From positions 26,453,045 through 26,517,044 of the forward strand of contig OW203990.1 in NCBI GenBank assembly GCA_934047225.1: 64,000 nucleotides of DNA, read 5' to 3'. The DNA is from Ypsolopha sequella (Eukaryota > Arthropoda > Insecta > Lepidoptera > Ypsolophidae). Under the pieces are notes generated by a model. It saw only the letters and a program-made list of their open reading frames with translations. It did not search any database and was not told where the DNA came from. Positions 61,430 to 64,000 of this stretch are shown piece after piece. How positions within the stretch are numbered: position 1 is the stretch's first letter; each line of letters starts with the position of its first letter. The translations under genes and the position numbers were made by a program.

Positions 61430-62590
61430 TTTTGACAGCGCCCTTGTGGCTAGGTGCGGTGCGGTGGCACGGTCGGTACGTTCAGAAACAGAAACTCGTG
61501 GTAAAGCGTTTCTAAACTATGGATCGCCTCGCCTTATTCGTGTGTCGTGACTGAATGTCGTTCAAAATATTTTAACTCGCAATTACATGATATCTCTTGT
61601 TATATTTTATTGTTGTGTGCTAAACATTTCTCATTCGCTATAGTTGGCTGTGTATTACGTCGATAAACCACGGCACCAAGGACGCGCGGTTATCTTAAGC
61701 GATTATTATCTATGTACTTATGGCAAATAATTTGATCAAAATAAATACCTACCTATTACATTCGTATAACTTATAACGTATCAATGATTACATTACAATT
61801 GTAATTACATTAAAAACTTAAAAACTTTGTACAGTAAAACGCGCACCCAACGGTCTTCAACGGTCATATTTTGTGTATTTAGAGTTTGTATATTTTATTG
61901 TTTAAATGTATATATTTTATTTGATAATGTGTGTAGGTATATGCTTGTATCTGTATGTACTATTATTTATATAACGTTGCTACTATTTTATACACCTTAT
62001 GTACATGTACACCGCCTTTTCAGCAAACCTATCGTACAATTTCTTCCACCTAAAGTTTGTCTGGAAGAGACCGCTTTAAACTATAAGACCGCCTATTTGT
62101 TCTCGTATTTTTAAGTTAAATTGATTGTATTCTGCTCTTTTGTGGTGTGACAATAAAGCTATATTTTATTGTATTGTATTATATTGAAATAATCTCATAA
62201 TTTGGGCTCTCTAGAGTCTCTAGTACCTATAATTCAGAGTGAAGCTATGAGGATTTGAAAGTACGATGATACACTTCGAGAATAGGCACGTAGTGTCCTG
62301 CTTCCTTTGGCTCGTCTTGGCGAGTCACTCTCGAAAAAAGACGATTGACTTCTTGATGAATAATTGTGAGCAATTAAAAAAATTGTCGATTCTTTGTAAA
62401 ATAGTTGAATGTTTGATCTTTAATAAATAGTTGACTGTAGTGTAACATCTTCAACAAATAGTTGACTATGGTGTAACATCTCCAAATGAATTAATGTTTT
62501 ATTCGTATATTCAAATAAATGTTCCTCTAATTTGCTAATGGATTAAAATCAGGCGTTGGGACTTAAGTAGAACAAAAAACAAAATTTTTA
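61430..62590. other. Region upstream of XYLB; possible LINE tail on the plus strand
   Basis: Positions 61430-61560 are the likely XYLB promoter and 5' leader. At 62140-62190 gtgtgacaataaagctatat followed by tattgtattgta looks like the 3' end of a retroposed element. No gene was recognised. Confidence 0.45.
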
Positions 62591-62690
62591 GGGTTCCGTA
62601 CCCAAAGCGAAGGGTCCCAAACGCTCTATTACTAAGCGTCCGCTTTCTGTCTAACCGTCCGCCTGTCTGTCTATCTGTCACAGTATGATC
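62588..62690. repeat. gggttccgta-family fragment
   Basis: agggttccgtacccaaagcg, then gtctgtctatctgtcac. Confidence 0.7.
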
Positions 62691-62750
62691 ATCAGTTCGG
62701 GTGCTGATCGAAGTAAAAAGTTAATTTTTAAGCAAATCACTTCCTCAAAC

Positions 62751-62866
62751 CCCATCCCACTAGTCCCATCCCATCTCATCCAATACCATCCCATCCCACT
62801 ATTCCACTATCCCACTAATCCCACTATCCCATCCCATCCCACTATCCCATCCCACTATCCCACTAA
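62751..62866. repeat. cccatcccactat low-complexity repeat
   Basis: Irregular repeats of cccat, cccacta and tcccatccca. The reading frame through it is an artefact of composition. Confidence 0.9.
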
Positions 62867-63025
62867 TATTATAAATGCGAAAGTTTGGATGGATGTATGG
62901 ATGGATTGATGTTTGTTACTCTTACACGCCGTAACTACTGAACTGATTGGGCTGAAACTTTGCACAAATGTAGTTCTAGACCTGGAATAGGACATAGGCT
63001 ACTTTTAATCCCATAAATCAGTTCT
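62867..63025 (+). repeat. Dispersed repeat (attataaatgcgaaagtttgg)
   Basis: attataaatgcgaaagtttg, gatggatg, cacgccgtaactactgaac, aaactttgcacaaatgtag, ttctagacctggaataggac: the inverted counterpart of 48289-48485. Confidence 0.8.
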
Positions 63026-63029
63026 CGTG

Positions 63030-64000
63030 GGATGGCAATGGGGTGTCAAATCCCTATAAAAAAGTGATGTAATGTTATCTAAGGGACTCCAAACTAGTTG
63101 CAAAACTAAACGAGCTCTTCGATTTAAGTTCTACAAGAAAAAGTCTAGTGAAAACAAAAAAAATACGAGTCATATTCTAAATTATTAAAAAAGTGTCTGG
63201 TTCAGTCACAAAAGATGTCAAATAATAAATATGTTAGTGAAAGTACGAATAAATGCAGGGCTGCTTGGAATGTAATAAAAAATGAATCTGAGATGTTGCC
63301 ACTTCCAACTCAAACAATAGACTATATTGAACATGAAGGCAAGACTATACAGGATCCTGACAGTATTGCTACGACATTTAATAACTATTTTATTGAATTG
63401 ACTAATAGGGTAAATCACAATTTAAACTTGACCAACACAAATAATATAATTCAGAACACTATATTTCTTAATCCATACAATGAAGGTGACATAATTAAAA
63501 TGATATCATCATTGAACAATACAAATTCTGAGGGATTTGATGGTATAGCAACAAAAATATTAAAAGCATGTAAAATTGAAATTTCTTCTGTATTAACTTA
63601 TCTCATAAACCTATCTTTGGAGACTGGTTGTTTCCCTGAAAAATTAAAAATGTCTATTGTGAAACCCTTATTCAAAAAGGGAGAGAAATCTGAAATAGGA
63701 AATTATCGTCCCATCACACTCACACCAGTTCTCTCAAAGTTATTTGAAAAAGCCATGTACAATAGGCTGATACATTTTTTTGGCAAATATAAAATTTTAA
63801 AACAAGAACAACATGGCTTTCAGAAACAAAAATCAACAACACTCGCTGCTTTTAAACTTATTAATGGTATAACCCGTAACGTAGATATCCAAAACTTTAC
63901 AACAGTGTTGTTCTTCGATATGTCTAAAGCCTTTGACTTTGTCTCACATAAATTACTGCTATCCAAGCTCGAAAATTATGGAATAAGAGGTCCAGCGATT
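63030..64000 (+). mobile_element. LINE ORF2, reverse transcriptase, running off the window end
   Basis: An open frame from about 63200 (ATG at 63215) to the window end. It contains NTNSEGFDGIATKILKAC, CFPEKLKMSIVKPLFKKGEK, NYRPITLTPVLSKLFEKAMY, QEQHGFQKQKSTTLAAFKLI and LFFDMSKAFDFVSHKLLLSK (motif A). This is a CR1/jockey-type reverse transcriptase and the frame is undamaged over about 260 codons. Sequence before 63200 looks like the end of the endonuclease linker in shifted frames. The endonuclease itself is not present. Confidence 0.88.

Noticed and set aside
62685..62909. Protein-coding frame rich in Pro-Ser-His
   Set aside because: It is produced by the cccatcccactat low-complexity tract.

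Overview
This window is from a eukaryotic, AT-rich and very repeat-dense genome, most likely a lepidopteran insect (moth or butterfly). The evidence is the intron-exon structure of conserved animal genes, an insect-type mitochondrial nad2 fragment read with TGA as Trp, and many dispersed repeats of a kind I know as common in lepidopteran genomes (gcgggcgaagccgcgggc tails, gcgagtcnGACTCGC/gggttccgta elements, gatggatgg-tailed elements). I cannot name the species.

Four host genes are visible. On the minus strand, 14564-14860 is a cytochrome-b5 exon that looks like the first coding exon of fatty acid 2-hydroxylase; the rest of that gene is not in the window. On the minus strand, 17423-18703 is a single uninterrupted reading frame for the DNA primase large subunit (PRIM2), lacking only the extreme N-terminus. 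On the plus strand, 34048-38556 is a complete four-exon SF3A1 gene (U2 snRNP splicing factor 3A subunit 1). On the minus strand, 61429-40325 is a complete eleven-exon xylulokinase gene (XYLB) spread over 21 kb. SF3A1 and XYLB are convergent; the 1.8 kb between them holds a nine-copy 70-72 bp tandem array.

Nearly everything else is mobile DNA, much of it nested. At 18.9-25.5 kb a complete Ty1/copia element with identical LTRs and a 5-bp target duplication sits inside the RNase H part of an older LINE. At 26.1-31.1 kb two copies of a P-like, THAP-domain DNA transposon lie in opposite orientation 26 bp apart, forming a roughly 5-kb near-palindrome; one carries an extra 618-bp insert with its own decayed THAP domain, and a third THAP-domain sequence follows at 31.8 kb. 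Inside XYLB introns are a hAT element (8-bp target duplication) within a LINE remnant, a LINE remnant within an inverted-repeat element, a nuclear copy of mitochondrial nad2, and several MITE families. A 12-copy 56-bp satellite lies at 7.5-8.1 kb next to an inverted-repeat element. The window ends inside another LINE reverse transcriptase.

The host genes have unrelated housekeeping roles (lipid hydroxylation, DNA replication priming, splicing, sugar phosphorylation), and nothing suggests they form a functional cluster. The most unusual region is 25.9-33.5 kb, the cluster of THAP-domain transposon relics with its very long inverted repeat.
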